A stretch of DNA of 54,880 nucleotides from assembly GCF_013044505.1 (NCBI RefSeq), contig NZ_JABERD010000047.1:1-54880 (forward strand), given 5' to 3'. Numbering within the stretch: the first letter of the stretch is position 1; each line of letters opens with the position of its first letter. Of the stretch, positions 1 to 8,108 are shown piece after piece. The notes under the pieces were generated by a model, which worked only from the letters and a program-made list of their open reading frames with translations, was not told where the DNA came from and made no database searches. The position numbers and the translations under genes were made by a program. The stretch is from Streptomyces sp. S3(2020) (GTDB lineage: Bacteria; Actinomycetota; Actinomycetes; Streptomycetales; Streptomycetaceae).

Positions 1-2314
1 GTCCGGCGCCCACGTGAACGTTTTCGGACACGGTCAGCGAGGGGAAGACCGCGAGTTGCTGGAAGGTGCGGGCGATGCCGAGGCGGGTGCGGGCATGGGC
101 GGGGAGGCGGGTGATGTTCCGGGTGCCGAGGAGGATCCTGCCGCCGGTGGGGCGGAGCGTGCCGGCCAGACAGTGGAACAGGGTGCTCTTGCCTGCGCCG
201 TTGGGGCCGATGATCGCGGTGACCGTTCCTGGGGTGATGTCGAGGTCGACTCCGGCGAGGGCGGTGAAACCGCCGTAGCGGGCTTTGAGGTTGCGGGCTT
301 TCAGGACCCGGCCTTCGGCCGGGATTTGTTTCCCACCCGCATCACCCGTGCCACTTTCGTCGGCGGGTGCGGGTGGCCCTTGTGGGGGTACAGCGCCGTC
401 GGCGGCTGCGGCTCTCGTACGGTCGCCCGCTGAATCCTGGATCTGCGCCGGCCGTTCCCCCGGCGTCCGCAGCCGCGTCCGTACCCGCTCCCCGAGCGGT
501 GTCAGGCTCGCGCCCCGGCGCAGGCGCAGTCTGCCCGTCGCCGTGCGCAGTGCCTCGTAGGGGCCGCCCGGGAAGCGGCCGACCAGCAGCGCGAGTACGC
601 CGATCAGGGCCGCCGCCATGCCGCCCCGCGCGCCCGCGTCGAGCCCGACGAGGAGGGCCGCCGCCAGCAGGGCGCCGAGGGTGCTGTCGGCGCCCAGGAC
701 CACCACCGCCGCGAACCACAGCAGCCCGCGGACGGGGTCGTAGGCGCCGGGGTCGAAGGCGCGCAGGCCCATGCCGAGCATGCCGCCGCCGAGGGCGGCC
801 AGCGCGGCGCCCGCCACGAAGGCCAGCAGCTTGAGGGACGGGACCCGGACGCCCGCCGCCGACGCACCCGCCTCGTGGTCGCGCATCGCCGCCAGCGCCC
901 TGCCCGTACGGCCCGTGCGGAGCAGGCGCGTGGCCAGCAGGGCCGCCGCGAGCAGCGCCAACTCCAGGACGTAGTACGCCCGGTCGCCGTCGAAGCCCGA
1001 CGGGCGGCCCAGCGACAGCCCCGACGTGGCGTACGGCTGGGCGAAGACGAAACGGCTCACCCCCACGCCCACCGCGAAGGTCGCCAGGGCCAGCGCCAGG
1101 CCCTGGCGGCTGATCGCGGGCCAGCCCGTCAGCAGGCCCAGGGGCGCCACCAGCACGACGGCCACCGCGAGCGCGGCCAGCTCGGGAAGGCGGGGCAGTC
1201 CGGGGAAGCGGCCCGCCGCCAGCAGCGCCGTGAACAGGGCGCCCAGTCCGGCGTACGCCGCCTGCCCGAGCGAGATCTGACCGCCGCGGCCCGTGACCAC
1301 CACCAGCGACAGCAGCACCACGCCCAACGCCGGTACCTGTACCGACGTCTGCAGATCCGAGCCCGCGAAGCCCAGCGGCAGCAGGAAGAGCACCACCGCC
1401 ACGATCCACGCGCCCGGCGGAGTCGCCACGCGCGCGGTGGCCGTGCGCGGGAGCGCGTCGCGGGTGCCGATCCGGGGCAGCACGAGCGCCGCGACGAGCA
1501 GCGCGACCACGAACAGGTTCGCCCCCACCGCCTGGAGCAACGGTTCGCCCCAGCCCGACGGATGCAGCCGCGTCAGCTGGCTCTGCGCCACCCCGATGCC
1601 CAGCGCGACCACCACGGCGACCGGCAGACTGCGCATCCGTGCCGCCACCGCGACCGCCACGACCTCCATGACCAGCAGCGGCAGGCCGTACGGGTCCAGT
1701 CGGACGAACGGGGCCAGCAGTACGCCCGTCAGGCCCGCCGTGAACGAGCCGAACGCCCAGCCCGCCGCGGCCACCCGGTCCGCGTCGATCCCGCCCAGCA
1801 CGGCCAGTCGCCGGTCGTCCACCACGGCCCGCAGCTCCCGCCCGAAGCGCGTCCGGCGGATCACCGCGCCGACAGCCACGGACAGGACGAGGACCACGGC
1901 CAGTTGGCCCCACGGGTCCGCCGACACCAGCTCCGGCGCGTCGTCCCGCGCCCCCTGCCCCCACAGCAGCGCCGCCCCGCCCACCAGCAGCACGAACACC
2001 CCGATGGACGCGACCAGCGTCTGCGCCGGGTCGCCGCCCAGGGCCGACAGGGGCCGGAAGACGAAGCGTTCCAGCACCACGCCGAGCCCCGGCGCCAGCA
2101 CCAGCAGCGTCAGCGTCGCGCCCGCCCACAGCGGCCAGCCCCACTCGACCACGCACTGGCGCAGCACGAACGCGCACACCATCGCGATCGCCCCGTGCGC
2201 GAAGTTCAGGACACCCGTCGCGCGGTACGTCACGATCAGGCCGATCCCGGTGAGCGCGGCGGCGGCGCCGACGGAGAGACCGGCGAGCGTGAGGTCGTAG
2301 GTGAGGGACGACAT
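1..2314 (-). CDS. Fused branched-chain amino-acid-type ABC transporter, LivH-LivM-LivG (partial, runs off left edge)
   Basis: One open frame of at least 771 codons on the minus strand joins three subunits that are normally separate. Residues about 1-290 are a LivH-type permease (NFAHGAIAM segment near residue 35). About 300-590 are a LivM-type permease (GQISLGQAAYAG near 342). A Pro/Ala-rich linker of about 70 residues follows, then a LivG ATPase from about 670 with Walker A GPNGAGKST near 700 and a Q-loop FQQLAVFPSLTVSEN at the edge. The signature motif, Walker B and stop lie outside the window. The ATG at 2314 overlaps the TGA of the upstream gene (TGATG), so translation is probably coupled. 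Substrate is inferred from the family only: branched-chain amino acids, amides or urea. The frame was followed by hand at several points and no stop was seen. Confidence 0.85.
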   Translation of the reverse strand, partial: MSSLTYDLTLAGLSVGAAAALTGIGLIVTYRATGVLNFAHGAIAMVCAFVLRQCVVEWGWPLWAGATLTLLVLAPGLGVVLERFVFRPLSALGGDPAQTLVASIGVFVLLVGGAALLWGQGARDDAPELVSADPWGQLAVVLVLSVAVGAVIRRTRFGRELRAVVDDRRLAVLGGIDADRVAAAGWAFGSFTAGLTGVLLAPFVRLDPYGLPLLVMEVVAVAVAARMRSLPVAVVVALGIGVAQSQLTRLHPSGWGEPLLQAVGANLFVVALLVAALVLPRIGTRDALPRTATARVATPPGAWIVAVVLFLLPLGFAGSDLQTSVQVPALGVVLLSLVVVTGRGGQISLGQAAYAGLGALFTALLAAGRFPGLPRLPELAALAVAVVLVAPLGLLTGWPAISRQGLALALATFAVGVGVSRFVFAQPYATSGLSLGRPSGFDGDRAYYVLELALLAAALLATRLLRTGRTGRALAAMRDHEAGASAAGVRVPSLKLLAFVAGAALAALGGGMLGMGLRAFDPGAYDPVRGLLWFAAVVVLGADSTLGALLAAALLVGLDAGARGGMAAALIGVLALLVGRFPGGPYEALRTATGRLRLRRGASLTPLGERVRTRLRTPGERPAQIQDSAGDRTRAAAADGAVPPQGPPAPADESGTGDAGGKQIPAEGRVLKARNLKARYGGFTALAGVDLDITPGTVTAIIGPNGAGKSTLFHCLAGTLRPTGGRILLGTRNITRLPAHARTRLGIARTFQQLAVFPSLTVSENVHVGAG

Positions 2315-2781
2315 CAGTCGGTTTCTTCGGCGGGCTCGCAGATGGGGCAGGGGCCCAGCTCACCGTTGGCCACCAGCTTGGTGTCCACCGGCACGGCCTC
2401 CACCTTGCCGGAGACCAGCGGACAGTCCGCGCGGTGCCACAGCGTGCCGCCCGGCACCATCAGCAGGTCCGGGCTGACCGCGATCGGTGCCGTCGCCCGC
2501 CCCGGCTCCTCCGCGGGCTCCGTGGCCACCAGCAGGCCGTACAGCTCCTCCACGCGCAGCGCGGCGATCGTGTTGCGGCCGTGCGCGAGCAGGACCGCGC
2601 CGGCGATGATCAGCGCGGCGCCGGGGACCGTGCAGGAGGCGAGGTAGGGCAGCTGACGTTCGGCGTAGCGTTCGCCGGAGACGCCGTACCAGCCGATGAC
2701 ACACAGCACCGCACCCGCGGCGAGCGCGGCCCAGCCGGCCCACAGGACAGGGTGCACGGTCCGCAGTCGGGCTGTCCGCAT
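2314..2781 (-). CDS. Small two-helix membrane protein coupled to the ABC fusion
   Basis: 155-residue hypothetical protein. Two hydrophobic helices lie at about residues 11-30 and 45-65 (ALAAGAVLCVIGW and AALIIAGAVLLAHG). A cytoplasmic tail follows, with a His/Cys pattern (LWHRADCPLVSGK, then GPCPICEP near the C-terminus) that could bind a metal. I chose the ATG at 2781 because GGGAG lies 8 bases upstream; an upstream in-frame start at 2823 has no ribosome site. The stop overlaps the start of the ABC fusion by one base, so the two are probably one operon and this protein may be an accessory of the transporter. No named family recognised. Confidence 0.75.
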   Translation of the reverse strand: MRTARLRTVHPVLWAGWAALAAGAVLCVIGWYGVSGERYAERQLPYLASCTVPGAALIIAGAVLLAHGRNTIAALRVEELYGLLVATEPAEEPGRATAPIAVSPDLLMVPGGTLWHRADCPLVSGKVEAVPVDTKLVANGELGPCPICEPAEETD

Positions 2782-2905
2782 CTCTGGCTCCCAGCACGTC
2801 ATGTGTCTGTCCATGTCAGCCAATGGCTTGCACTATGCCTTCTGGAAGCTGACCCTGAAAGCACCGGGCGCACATGGCCCGGACCGACACCCGGTGGTGA
2901 GCCAG

Positions 2906-3457
2906 ATGGTTCTCGGGAGCGACCGCAAGTGGGGGAACGGCAGCCGAGGGCTGGTGGCGGTGGTGTTCGTCCTCGCCGCGGCCCTCACGGCGTGCAGCGA
3001 CGACAGCGGCGGGAACGAGACGCCATCCATGACCCCGACCCCGGAGACGACGACCAGCGCACCTCAGACGAGCGCGCCGGCCAGTGGGCCCGCCGACCAG
3101 GCGGCGGCCGAGAAGGAGGTCAAGGAGAACTGGGAGAAGTTCTTCGACCCGAAGACCTCCACGAAGGAGAAGCAGGCCGTCCTGGAGAACGGCGAGGAGA
3201 TGGGCCCGGTCATGGCGGCCTTCAGCGGCGACGAGCGCGGCGGACAGGTCGAGGCGCAGGTCACCAAGGTCGAGTTCACCTCACCGACCAAGGCGACCGT
3301 GACGTACACCCTGCTCATGAACGGCGCCACCGCCCTGCCGGACACCTCCGGGACGGCGGTCGAGGACGACGGCGCCTGGAAGGTGTCCGTCAGCACGCTG
3401 TGCGCTCTGGTCCAGCTGAGCGGCAATGCGTCGGCGTCGGCCCTTCCGGGCTGCTGA
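2906..3457 (+). CDS. Secreted lipoprotein, Mtb12-like
   Basis: 183-residue lipoprotein. It has a signal peptide with lipobox LTAC (lipidated Cys about residue 30), then a Thr/Ser/Pro-rich linker (about 35-55) and a small folded domain of about 115 residues. The domain contains the pattern 'V(T)KVEFTSPTKATVTYTLLMNG ... DDGAWKVSVSTLCAL', which resembles the mycobacterial low-molecular-weight antigen Mtb12 fold; that assignment is tentative. The ATG at 2906 is chosen because it gives a proper signal peptide. Its last 32 bases overlap the start of the downstream binding protein, so the two are probably coupled. It is divergent from the small membrane protein and ABC fusion. Confidence 0.75.
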   Translation: MVLGSDRKWGNGSRGLVAVVFVLAAALTACSDDSGGNETPSMTPTPETTTSAPQTSAPASGPADQAAAEKEVKENWEKFFDPKTSTKEKQAVLENGEEMGPVMAAFSGDERGGQVEAQVTKVEFTSPTKATVTYTLLMNGATALPDTSGTAVEDDGAWKVSVSTLCALVQLSGNASASALPGC

Positions 3458-4715
3458 GGCCGCGGCCGCGGTGCTGCTGCTCGCCCTGAGCGCGGCCTGC
3501 GGCAGCCGGCTCCCGGAGAGCGACTTCGAAGGGAACGGCGAGGGGGCCGCGGCCACGCCGAGCGGCAGCGTTCCGATCCGCGTCGGCATCATCACCAGCG
3601 CCACCAGCCCGGTCGGCGGCGACACCTTCGTCGGCCCCCGTGACGGCGCGAAGGCCTGGTTCGACCGGCTCAACGCGCGCGGAGGCATCGACGGGCGCCG
3701 CGTCGAGGTCCGGGAGTGCGACGACGGCGGCAGCGGCGTCGGCAACAACACCTGTGTGCACCAGCTGATCGAGGAGGACGAGGTGGTGGCCCTGGTCGCC
3801 ACCACCGCCCTCGACTACGCGGGCGCCTCCCGGGTCTCCCGCGCGCGCGTGCCCGACATCGGCGGCCAGCCCATCGGGGCCGCCTACGACACGTATCCGC
3901 ACCTGTACGGCATCTACGGCAGCCTCGCGCCCCGCGACGGCACCAAGGGGTGGAACGGAGAGCAGTACGGCGGTACCGAGGTCTACCGCTACTTCAAGCG
4001 GGAGCACGGGGCGCGCACGGCCGCCGTCGTCTCGTACAACCAGGCGGCCTCGGCCGCCTACGCCCGGCTCGTCGAGCGGGGTCTGGAGGCCGAGGGATAC
4101 GAGGTGGTGAGCGAGCAGGTCGACTTCGCGCTGCCCAACTTCCGTGCCGTCGCGGCCGATCTGAAGGAGCAGGGCGCCGACCTCGTCTTCGACGCCATCG
4201 ACTCCCATGGCAACGCGCGGCTGTGCGAGGCGATGGACGACGTCGGCGTGCGGGTCACCGCCAAGGTCACCAACGTGCAGAACTGGAGCTCCACCGTCCC
4301 CGACGACTACAAGGACTCCCCGCGCTGCCGCAACGCCCTGTGGGCCACCGGTTCCAGCCGCGACTACGAGGACACGGACCACGAGGCCGTACGGGAGTTC
4401 CGGGACGCCACGAAGGGGCTGAAGACGCACTCCCAGTGGCAGTTGGAAGGGTGGGCGGCCGCGAAGTGGTTCACTGCGGCCGCGGAGTCCTGCGGGGACG
4501 ACGTCACGCGCGCGTGCGTGGACGCGTACATGAACCGCAGCGAGGACTACACCGCCGACGGGCTGCTGGTTCCGGTCCGGTTCGAGCGGTTGGCCGAGCC
4601 GCCGGCGACCCGCAGGACGTGTCTGTCGGTGGCCCGGTGGCAGGACGGCAAGGGGTGGGTGTCGCAGGGGGACATGGACGACACCTGCTTCGACGTGCCG
4701 CAACTGCCCTACTGA
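3426..4715 (+). CDS. ABC transporter substrate-binding lipoprotein (LivK/Peripla_BP_6 type)
   Basis: 429 residues. The Arg-rich N-terminus, hydrophobic core and lipobox-like LSAAC (Cys about 25) mark a lipoprotein held outside the membrane. The body has the type-I periplasmic-binding fold of branched-chain amino-acid binding proteins: 'PIRVGIITSATSPVGGD' at the start of the first lobe, 'GAKAWFDRLNARGGIDGRRVEVRECDD', then 'DLVFDAIDSHGNARLCEAM'. It is the obvious partner of the divergently encoded LivHMG fusion. It starts 32 bases inside the preceding lipoprotein gene, in another frame. The ligand cannot be read from the sequence. Confidence 0.85.
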   Translation: MRRRRPFRAAEAAAAVLLLALSAACGSRLPESDFEGNGEGAAATPSGSVPIRVGIITSATSPVGGDTFVGPRDGAKAWFDRLNARGGIDGRRVEVRECDDGGSGVGNNTCVHQLIEEDEVVALVATTALDYAGASRVSRARVPDIGGQPIGAAYDTYPHLYGIYGSLAPRDGTKGWNGEQYGGTEVYRYFKREHGARTAAVVSYNQAASAAYARLVERGLEAEGYEVVSEQVDFALPNFRAVAADLKEQGADLVFDAIDSHGNARLCEAMDDVGVRVTAKVTNVQNWSSTVPDDYKDSPRCRNALWATGSSRDYEDTDHEAVREFRDATKGLKTHSQWQLEGWAAAKWFTAAAESCGDDVTRACVDAYMNRSEDYTADGLLVPVRFERLAEPPATRRTCLSVARWQDGKGWVSQGDMDDTCFDVPQLPY

Positions 4716-4742
4716 CCCGGGGGAGGGCGTTGGTCTGCTCGG

Positions 4743-4767
4743 CTTGCGGACCGTGACTGTCCGCAAG
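4743..4767. promoter_or_regulatory. Inverted repeat between binding-protein gene and WYL regulator
   Basis: CTTGCGGAC at 4743-4751 and its exact complement GTCCGCAAG at 4759-4767, with a 7-base centre. It lies 27 bases after the stop of the binding protein and 19 bases before the WYL regulator start. It could be an operator for the regulator or a weak terminator; the sequence alone does not decide. Confidence 0.5.
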
Positions 4768-4786
4768 GCCTGCCAGACTCGGGTGC

Positions 4787-5827
4787 ATGTTGGAGACCTC
4801 GGCACGACTCCTGCGCCTGCTCTCGCTCCTCCAGGCCCACCGCGACTGGTCCGGCGCCGACCTCGCCGAACGTCTCGGCGTCACCCCGCGCACCGTGCGC
4901 CGGGACGTCGACCGGCTGCGCGAGCTGGGCTACCCGGTCAACGCCAGCCCCGGCACCGGCGGCGGCTACCAGCTGGGCGCGGGCGCCGAGCTGCCGCCGC
5001 TGCTCCTGGACGACGACGAGGCGGTCGCGGTCGCCGTGGGGCTGCGCACGGCCGCCGGGCAGGGCATCGAGGGCATCGGCGAGACCTCGGTGCGGGCCCT
5101 CGCCAAGCTGGAGCAGGTCCTGCCGAGCCGGCTGCGCCGCCGCGTGGGCGCCCTGAACGCCTTCACCGTGCCGATGCTGCGCGGCCCGCAACCGAACGCC
5201 GTCGACCCGGCCGTGCTGACCGAACTCGCCCACCTCTGTCGGGACGCCGAACGCCTGCGCTTCGAGTACAGCGACCACACGGGCACCCCCAGCCGCCGTA
5301 CCGTCGAGCCGCACCGCCTGGTGTGCACCGAGCGGCGCTGGTACCTGGTCGCCTGGGACCTCGACCGCGACGACTGGCGGACCTTCCGCGTCGACCGCAT
5401 CACCCCCAGGCCGCCGCACGGCCCCCGCTTCACCCCGCGCACACCCCCGGCCGAGGACCTGGCCGAGTTCGTCTCCCGGGGCGTCTCCACGCGCGCGTAC
5501 GCGGCGCACGCCGTCGTGCGGCTCCTGGTGCCCCTGGAGGAGGCCATCGGCCGCGTCTCGCCCTCCGCCGGGCAGCTGGAGGCCGACGGGCCGGAGGCCT
5601 GCATCCTGCGCACCGGGGCCGCGAGCCTCGACGTGATGGTGATCCACGTGATGTTGATGGGCTTCGAGTTCGAGGTGCTGGAGCCCGCCGAGCTGACCGA
5701 GGCGATCAGGACGGCCCGTGACCGGCTCGCCCGCTCTCTGGCTCGGGCCGAGGGGCCAGGGCCGCGTACTCGGGATGGTGCAGATCGAACGCCGGGGACT
5801 CGGAGCGGATCCGTGGCAGCGTCGTGA
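4787..5827 (+). CDS. WYL-domain transcriptional regulator (YafY/DeoR-HTH type)
   Basis: 346 residues. The N-terminal helix-turn-helix of the DeoR/HTH_11 type (ADLAERLGVTPRTVRRDVDRLRELGYPV, residues about 24-52) is followed by GTGGGYQLG, then a WYL effector-binding domain (about 140-215: RLRFEYSDHTG ... VEPHRLVCTERRWYLVAWDLDRDDWRTFRVDRI) and a WCX-type C-terminal domain. A cytoplasmic DNA-binding regulator with unknown ligand. The last 30 or so residues are low-complexity, and the gene overlaps the 3' end of ctaD on the other strand by 122 bases. An inverted repeat just upstream (4743-4767) may be its own operator. Confidence 0.85.
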   Translation: MLETSARLLRLLSLLQAHRDWSGADLAERLGVTPRTVRRDVDRLRELGYPVNASPGTGGGYQLGAGAELPPLLLDDDEAVAVAVGLRTAAGQGIEGIGETSVRALAKLEQVLPSRLRRRVGALNAFTVPMLRGPQPNAVDPAVLTELAHLCRDAERLRFEYSDHTGTPSRRTVEPHRLVCTERRWYLVAWDLDRDDWRTFRVDRITPRPPHGPRFTPRTPPAEDLAEFVSRGVSTRAYAAHAVVRLLVPLEEAIGRVSPSAGQLEADGPEACILRTGAASLDVMVIHVMLMGFEFEVLEPAELTEAIRTARDRLARSLARAEGPGPRTRDGADRTPGTRSGSVAAS

Positions 5828-7397
5828 AGTTGTGCCGCGGGGGCGGGCAGGAGGTCGCCCACTCCAGGGAACGGCCGTAGCCCCAGGGGTCGTCGACCTC
5901 GACCTTCTCGCCGTACTTGGCGGTCTTCCAGACGTTGTAGAGGAACGGCAGCGTCGAGATGCCGAGCACGAACGCGCCGATCGTCGAGATCGTGTTGAGC
6001 GCGGTGAACCCGTCGGCGGCGAGATAGTCGGCGTACCGGCGCGGCATGCCCTCCGCGCCCAGCCAGTGCTGCACCAGGAACGTGGTGTGGAAGCCGATGA
6101 ACAGCGTCCAGAACTGGATCTTTCCGAGCCGTTCGTCGAGCATCTTCCCGGTGAACTTGGGCCACCAGAAGTAGAAGCCGCCGAAGATCGCGAACACGAC
6201 CGTGCCGAAGACGACGTAGTGGAAGTGGGCGACGACGAAGTACGAGTCGGAGACATGGAAGTCCAGCGGTGGTGACGCCAGGATCACCCCGGTCAGACCG
6301 CCGAACAGGAACGTCACCAGGAAGCCCGTGGCCCACAGCATCGGGGTCTCGAAGGACAGCGAGCCCTTGAGCATGGTCCCGGTCCAGTTGAAGAACTTCA
6401 CGCCCGTCGGCACCGCGATCAGGAAGCTCATGAAGGAGAAGAACGGCAGCAGCACCGCCCCCGTCACGAACATGTGGTGCGCCCACACGACCACGGACAG
6501 CCCGGTGATCGCCATCGTCGCCCCGACCAGCGTCAGATAGCCGAAGAGCGGCTTGCGGCTGAAGACCGGGAGGATCTCCGTGATGATGCCGAAGAACGGC
6601 AACGCGATGATGTACACCTCGGGATGGCCGAAGAACCAGAACAGGTGCTGCCACAGCAGTGCCCCGCCGTTGGCCGAGGCGAACACCTGGGAGCCGAACC
6701 GGCGGTCCGCCTCCAGACAGAGCAGCGCGGCCGCGAGGACCGGGAACGCCATCAGGATCAGGATCGACGTGAACAGCGTGTTCCAGGTGAAGATCGGCAT
6801 CCGGAACATCGTCATGCCGGGGGCGCGCATCCCGATGATGGTGGTGATGAAGTTGACCGCGCCGAGGATCGTGCCGAAGCCGGCCAGCGCGAGCCCCATG
6901 ATCCACAGGTCGGCGCCGATGCCGGGCGAGCGCTCCATGCTGTTGAGCGGCGCGTAGGCGAACCAGCCGAAGGCCGCGGGCCCGGACGGCACCAGCAGTG
7001 AACCCATCACGATCAGACCGCCGAACAGGAACAGCCAGTACGACAGCATGTTCAGCCGCGGGAAGGCCACGTCGGGCGCGCCGATCTGCAACGGCATCAG
7101 CTCGTTGGCGAAGCCCGCGAAGCTCGGGGTCGCGAACAGCAGCAGCATGATCGTGCCGTGCATCGTGAACATCTGGTTGAACTGCTGGTTGTCGATGATC
7201 TGGAGCCCGGGCCGGGCGAGTTCGGCGCGCATCAGCAGCGCCATGAGACCGCCGGCCAGGAAGAACACGAACGACGTGATCAGGTAGAGATGGCCGATCT
7301 TCTTGTGGTCGGTGGTGGTCAGCCAGTCGACGATCACCCGGCCGTGGCTCCTGCTCCGCACGGGTCGCACCGTCGTCTGCGCGGTCTCGGTCCCCAT
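5706..7397 (-). CDS. ctaD: Cytochrome c oxidase subunit I (aa3-type)
   Basis: 563 residues, usual length for actinobacterial CtaD, with 12 membrane spans. Ligands are visible: His80 (low-spin haem a, MHGTIM), His258-Tyr262 (CuB and the cross-linked pair, in GHPEVYI), His307/His308 (CuB), His391 (haem a3) and His393 (haem a) in HFHYV. The K-channel lysine is in TGVKFFNW near 334. The enzyme reduces oxygen to water at the end of the respiratory chain in the plasma membrane. The ATG at 7397 is chosen over longer starts because homology begins just after it. No ctaC, ctaE or ctaF lies nearby, so this is probably a secondary copy outside the main ctaCDFE/qcr cluster. Its 3' end overlaps the WYL gene. 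Confidence 0.95.
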   Translation of the reverse strand: MGTETAQTTVRPVRSRSHGRVIVDWLTTTDHKKIGHLYLITSFVFFLAGGLMALLMRAELARPGLQIIDNQQFNQMFTMHGTIMLLLFATPSFAGFANELMPLQIGAPDVAFPRLNMLSYWLFLFGGLIVMGSLLVPSGPAAFGWFAYAPLNSMERSPGIGADLWIMGLALAGFGTILGAVNFITTIIGMRAPGMTMFRMPIFTWNTLFTSILILMAFPVLAAALLCLEADRRFGSQVFASANGGALLWQHLFWFFGHPEVYIIALPFFGIITEILPVFSRKPLFGYLTLVGATMAITGLSVVVWAHHMFVTGAVLLPFFSFMSFLIAVPTGVKFFNWTGTMLKGSLSFETPMLWATGFLVTFLFGGLTGVILASPPLDFHVSDSYFVVAHFHYVVFGTVVFAIFGGFYFWWPKFTGKMLDERLGKIQFWTLFIGFHTTFLVQHWLGAEGMPRRYADYLAADGFTALNTISTIGAFVLGISTLPFLYNVWKTAKYGEKVEVDDPWGYGRSLEWATSCPPPRHNFTTLPRIRSESPAFDLHHPEYAALAPRPEPESGRAGHGPS

Positions 7398-7793
7398 CGC
7401 CAGCTCGCCCCTTCGCTCGTCACGTCCCGGGTCCGCCGTCATGATGCTCGCGTCGTCGTGTACGGCGACAGGGGGCGTACGGGGATTCTGTGTCGGATCC
7501 GTGTTTTTCCTACGCGGCGTCAGCTCCCGCGGCCCCGCACCGAATCGGAATGGAAAGGCTCCGGAAGCGCGTCTTCCGGCACTTTCCGTCCGGTTATTCG
7601 AGGGGTCTCTCCGGCACGCGGGAATTGCGTTCGATTGCGTGCGGAAGGCCTGCGGAACCGCCCGTACGTGTGACAGGGATTGAGAGAAACGGCTGTCGGC
7701 ATCCTGTGACAGAAGCGTGACCGGAGAGGGATCAGTGACCCACAGTGTCCTGATTCCTGGCCCCATCCCGCGGACAGGGCCTAGCGTGGCCGT
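7398..7793. promoter_or_regulatory. Divergent ctaD / I78-inhibitor intergenic region
   Basis: 396 bases without a gene. It contains an inverted repeat CCGGAAG-N5-CTTCCGG (7561-7579) and two copies of TGTGACAG (7669-7676 and 7705-7712, 36 bases apart). A -10-like TAGCGT (7782-7787) lies 6 bases before the I78 start. No RNA gene or small ORF seen. Confidence 0.4.
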
Positions 7794-8009
7794 ATGGCAC
7801 CGATACCGACACCACCCGCCGAACCCCACGACAGCCCCGACGCGTACGTCGGTCTGGAGTCCGCCAGGGCTGAGCGGCTCGCCCGCGAGAAGGGCTGGTC
7901 GAGCGTGCGCTCGCTGCCACCGGGGGCGATCATCACCATGGAGTACCGCGTGGGACGGCTGAACTTCGAGGTGAGGGACGGCCGCGTGGCCCGCGCCTGG
8001 AAGGGCTGA
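7794..8009 (+). CDS. I78-family peptidase inhibitor-like small protein
   Basis: 71 residues. The second half carries the I78 inhibitor pattern: GW (residues 34-35), LPPGAIITMEYR with the conserved PG, then RLNFEVRDGRVAR..G. Members of the family are potato-inhibitor-like small proteins that block serine proteases. There is no signal peptide, so this copy should be cytoplasmic. No Shine-Dalgarno sequence; TAGCGT at 7782-7787 stands 6 bases before the ATG, which fits a leaderless mRNA. A strong hairpin terminator follows 18 bases after the stop. Confidence 0.85.
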   Translation: MAPIPTPPAEPHDSPDAYVGLESARAERLAREKGWSSVRSLPPGAIITMEYRVGRLNFEVRDGRVARAWKG

Positions 8010-8027
8010 CCCACGTCCCGGAGGACG

Positions 8028-8067
8028 ACGACGGCCCCGGCTCCTGTGAGGGAACCGGGGCCGTCGT
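8028..8067. terminator. Hairpin terminator between convergent I78 and PAP2 genes
   Basis: Perfect 13-bp stem: 8028-8040 pairs with 8055-8067, 14-base loop. It sits between converging genes and can serve both. No U-tract, as is usual in Streptomyces. Confidence 0.8.
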
Positions 8068-8108
8068 GGCGGGGTGGGTGTGTGCGTACCGTCCCCGCTG
8101 TCCGCCGG

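Noticed and set aside
342..2363. 673-residue ORF on minus over the ABC fusion
   Set aside because: Arg/Gly/Ala/Pro-rich shadow with no motif; the adjacent frame encodes clear LivH, LivM and LivG domains and follows third-position GC bias.
2696..2905. 70-residue N-terminal extension of the first lipoprotein
   Set aside because: Would place the lipobox about 100 residues in and abolish the signal peptide; also overlaps the divergent gene.
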